64,000 nucleotides of DNA from NCBI RefSeq assembly GCF_003604195.1, contig NZ_QXGR01000002.1:186001-250000 (forward strand), read 5' to 3'. The translations under genes and the position numbers were made by a program. The notes below the pieces were generated by a model that was given only the letters and a program-made list of their open reading frames with translations, did not search any database and had not been told where the DNA came from. Within the stretch, counting starts at the first letter, position 1. Every line of letters begins with the position of its first letter. Shown here one piece after another: positions 62,827 through 64,000 of the stretch. Source of the DNA: Simplicispira lacusdiani (GTDB lineage Bacteria > Pseudomonadota > Gammaproteobacteria > Burkholderiales > Burkholderiaceae_C).

Positions 62827-64000
62827 TCAGCACGACGGCGAGGGGTACTCCCACTGGCTGTTCAGTGGATTAAATTTCGGGCTGACCTGCGCGCGCATGC
62901 GGCAGCCATTGGCATAGGTCACCACGCAATTGCCATTGGTGCAAGCCGAGCGACAGGTCAGGCTGGCCGTCTTGGGGCGGCAGTCGGTGCTGCTAACCTG
63001 TGGCTCGGCAGGCGCGGCGGCGCGCGGCTCCGCCTTCGGCTTGGACTGGACAGCGGGCTTGGAGGTCGGCTGCTTCCAGGTGGCTGTTTTGGTGGGCAGC
63101 GGCGTATTCACTCGCCACGCGCTTGAAACGGCCTGCGCTTCTTCCAATTGCTTGGGTGACAGCTGCTCGGCGACACGCGCACGGTTGTTGGGCGCTTTGC
63201 TATTGCCACCAGCCGCAGCCAGGTTGAACAGGGCATAGGCGATCACAGGATTCTGGGCAACGCCATTGCCGTTTTCGTACATGACGCCCAAATTGTTCTG
63301 GGCATTGATATGCCCTTGTTCAGCCGCCAAACGGTACCAGCGCTCCGCCTCGGTAGCGTCCTGAGGAACCCCCTGTCCGTTGGCGTAATTCACCCCCAGG
63401 TTGTACTGCGCCATGGCACTCCCTTGCGCAGCCGCCTTGCGATACCAAGTGACTGCCTCGCTGTGGTTTTGCAGCACGCCACGGCCTTCGCCATACATGA
63501 AACCAAGGTCGTTCTGGGCTTGGGCATGGCCTTGCTCTGCTGCCTTGCGGTACCAGTTCGCGGCCTCTCTATCATCCTGCGGCACACCCGTCCCTAAAAA
63601 GTACGAGTCAGCCAGATTCGCTTGCGCCCGTGCCAGTCCCTGGTCGGCGGCCTTGCGGTACCACTGCACCGCCTGAAGCGCATCCTTCTTCACGCCCCGA
63701 CCTTGATCATGCATCCAGCCCAGCATGTTCTGCGCCAACGCGTAGCCCCGCATGGCGCCCTGGTGGTACAAATTGAACGCATCCTGATCACTTTGCGCGA
63801 CCCCTTTGCCATCCAAGTACATGCGCCCCAGGCTGAACTGCGCCTCCATGTCACCCAGGTCGGTTGCCTTGCGGTACAGCTCCACGGCGAGCCGATGGTC
63901 TTGCTGCACACCCAGCCCCTCCTCATGCATTTCACCGAGCCGGTTTAGTGCCGGCGGATAGTTCTGGTCTGCCGCCTGACGGTACCAAGCCAGGGCGTCG
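62827..64000 (-). CDS. Sel1-repeat protein with Cys-rich tail (5' end beyond the window)
   Basis: Frame open to the right edge, so the N-terminus is missing. At least seven Sel1-like repeats of about 36 residues are seen (YRKAADQGLARAQANLADSYFLGTGVPQDD and alike), each ending with a GxGV element. The last 55 residues are different, with six Cys (STDCRPKTASLTCRS, ACTNGNCVV, GCRMRA, SPSC) after a Lys/Pro-rich linker, suggesting an exported, disulfide-bonded domain. Sel1 proteins mediate protein contacts, often in envelope stress or symbiosis. By eye, G+C is lower than in the neighbours. An internal Met (63930) is not the likely start, since repeat sequence continues upstream of it. Confidence 0.82.
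   Translation of the reverse strand, partial: DALAWYRQAADQNYPPALNRLGEMHEEGLGVQQDHRLAVELYRKATDLGDMEAQFSLGRMYLDGKGVAQSDQDAFNLYHQGAMRGYALAQNMLGWMHDQGRGVKKDALQAVQWYRKAADQGLARAQANLADSYFLGTGVPQDDREAANWYRKAAEQGHAQAQNDLGFMYGEGRGVLQNHSEAVTWYRKAAAQGSAMAQYNLGVNYANGQGVPQDATEAERWYRLAAEQGHINAQNNLGVMYENGNGVAQNPVIAYALFNLAAAGGNSKAPNNRARVAEQLSPKQLEEAQAVSSAWRVNTPLPTKTATWKQPTSKPAVQSKPKAEPRAAAPAEPQVSSTDCRPKTASLTCRSACTNGNCVVTYANGCRMRAQVSPKFNPLNSQWEYPSPSC

Overview
The window looks like chromosome of a GC-rich betaproteobacterium, most likely Comamonadaceae (Acidovorax/Diaphorobacter-like). This is an inference from gene content (dTDP-rhamnose O-antigen genes, Xps-type type II secretion, a PHA phasin, glyQS, fabAB) and from short dispersed repeats. 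No tRNA, rRNA, CRISPR array, insertion sequence or prophage was seen. No gene-free stretch exceeds about 260 bases.

Region 1 (1-9.9 kb, all minus strand) is an envelope-polysaccharide operon. It encodes two glycosyltransferases, an NAD-dependent epimerase, an ABC exporter pair (Wzm/Wzt with C-terminal domain), an acyltransferase, a methyltransferase with a long coiled coil, a left-handed beta-helix acyltransferase, a lytic transglycosylase and a WecA/MraY-type initiating transferase. Most junctions are 4-base overlaps, several using TTG starts. The set fits an ABC-transporter-dependent O-antigen whose chain end may be set by the coiled-coil methyltransferase.

Region 2 (9.9-13.1 kb) holds a parvulin-like foldase, a lipoprotein and a strongly promoted secreted-protein gene interrupted by one in-frame amber codon.

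Region 3 (13.2-29.3 kb, minus strand) is one near-continuous run, rmlB-rmlD-rmlA-rmlC, two glycosyltransferases, then gspEFGHIJKLMND and a small lipoprotein. The type II secretion genes follow the rhamnose genes with a 3-base gap and probably share transcripts with them.

Region 4 (29.4-34.1 kb) has a Marinobacter-type fatty acyl-CoA reductase divergent from a PHA phasin, a TetR regulator and a TPR protein. Region 5 (34.2-47.6 kb, minus strand) is mostly housekeeping: coaX, a persulfide dioxygenase-rhodanese fusion, a YgjP peptidase, a GmhB homologue lacking key catalytic aspartates, glyS/glyQ, fabB/fabA, lnt, corC, a GNAT protein and an Lrp/AsnC regulator. Region 6 (47.7-64 kb) carries a secreted lipase with its dedicated foldase (a likely client of the type II system), hppD and phhA for phenylalanine/tyrosine degradation, fadD, hydrolases, a soluble lytic transglycosylase, 5-formyl-THF cyclo-ligase, a PaaX-like regulator with an AT-rich operator-like palindrome before an AidB-like acyl-CoA dehydrogenase, a GST, and a Sel1-repeat protein cut by the right edge.

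Two families of short repeats sit at gene 3' ends. One has hairpins with compensatory changes and always lies just after a stop codon in the sense orientation. The other (core resembling ATAGCTGCCAGCGCTT) can supply stop codons, a start codon, a terminator and even coding sequence. By eye, G+C is lower in regions 1-3 and in the last gene than in regions 4-6.
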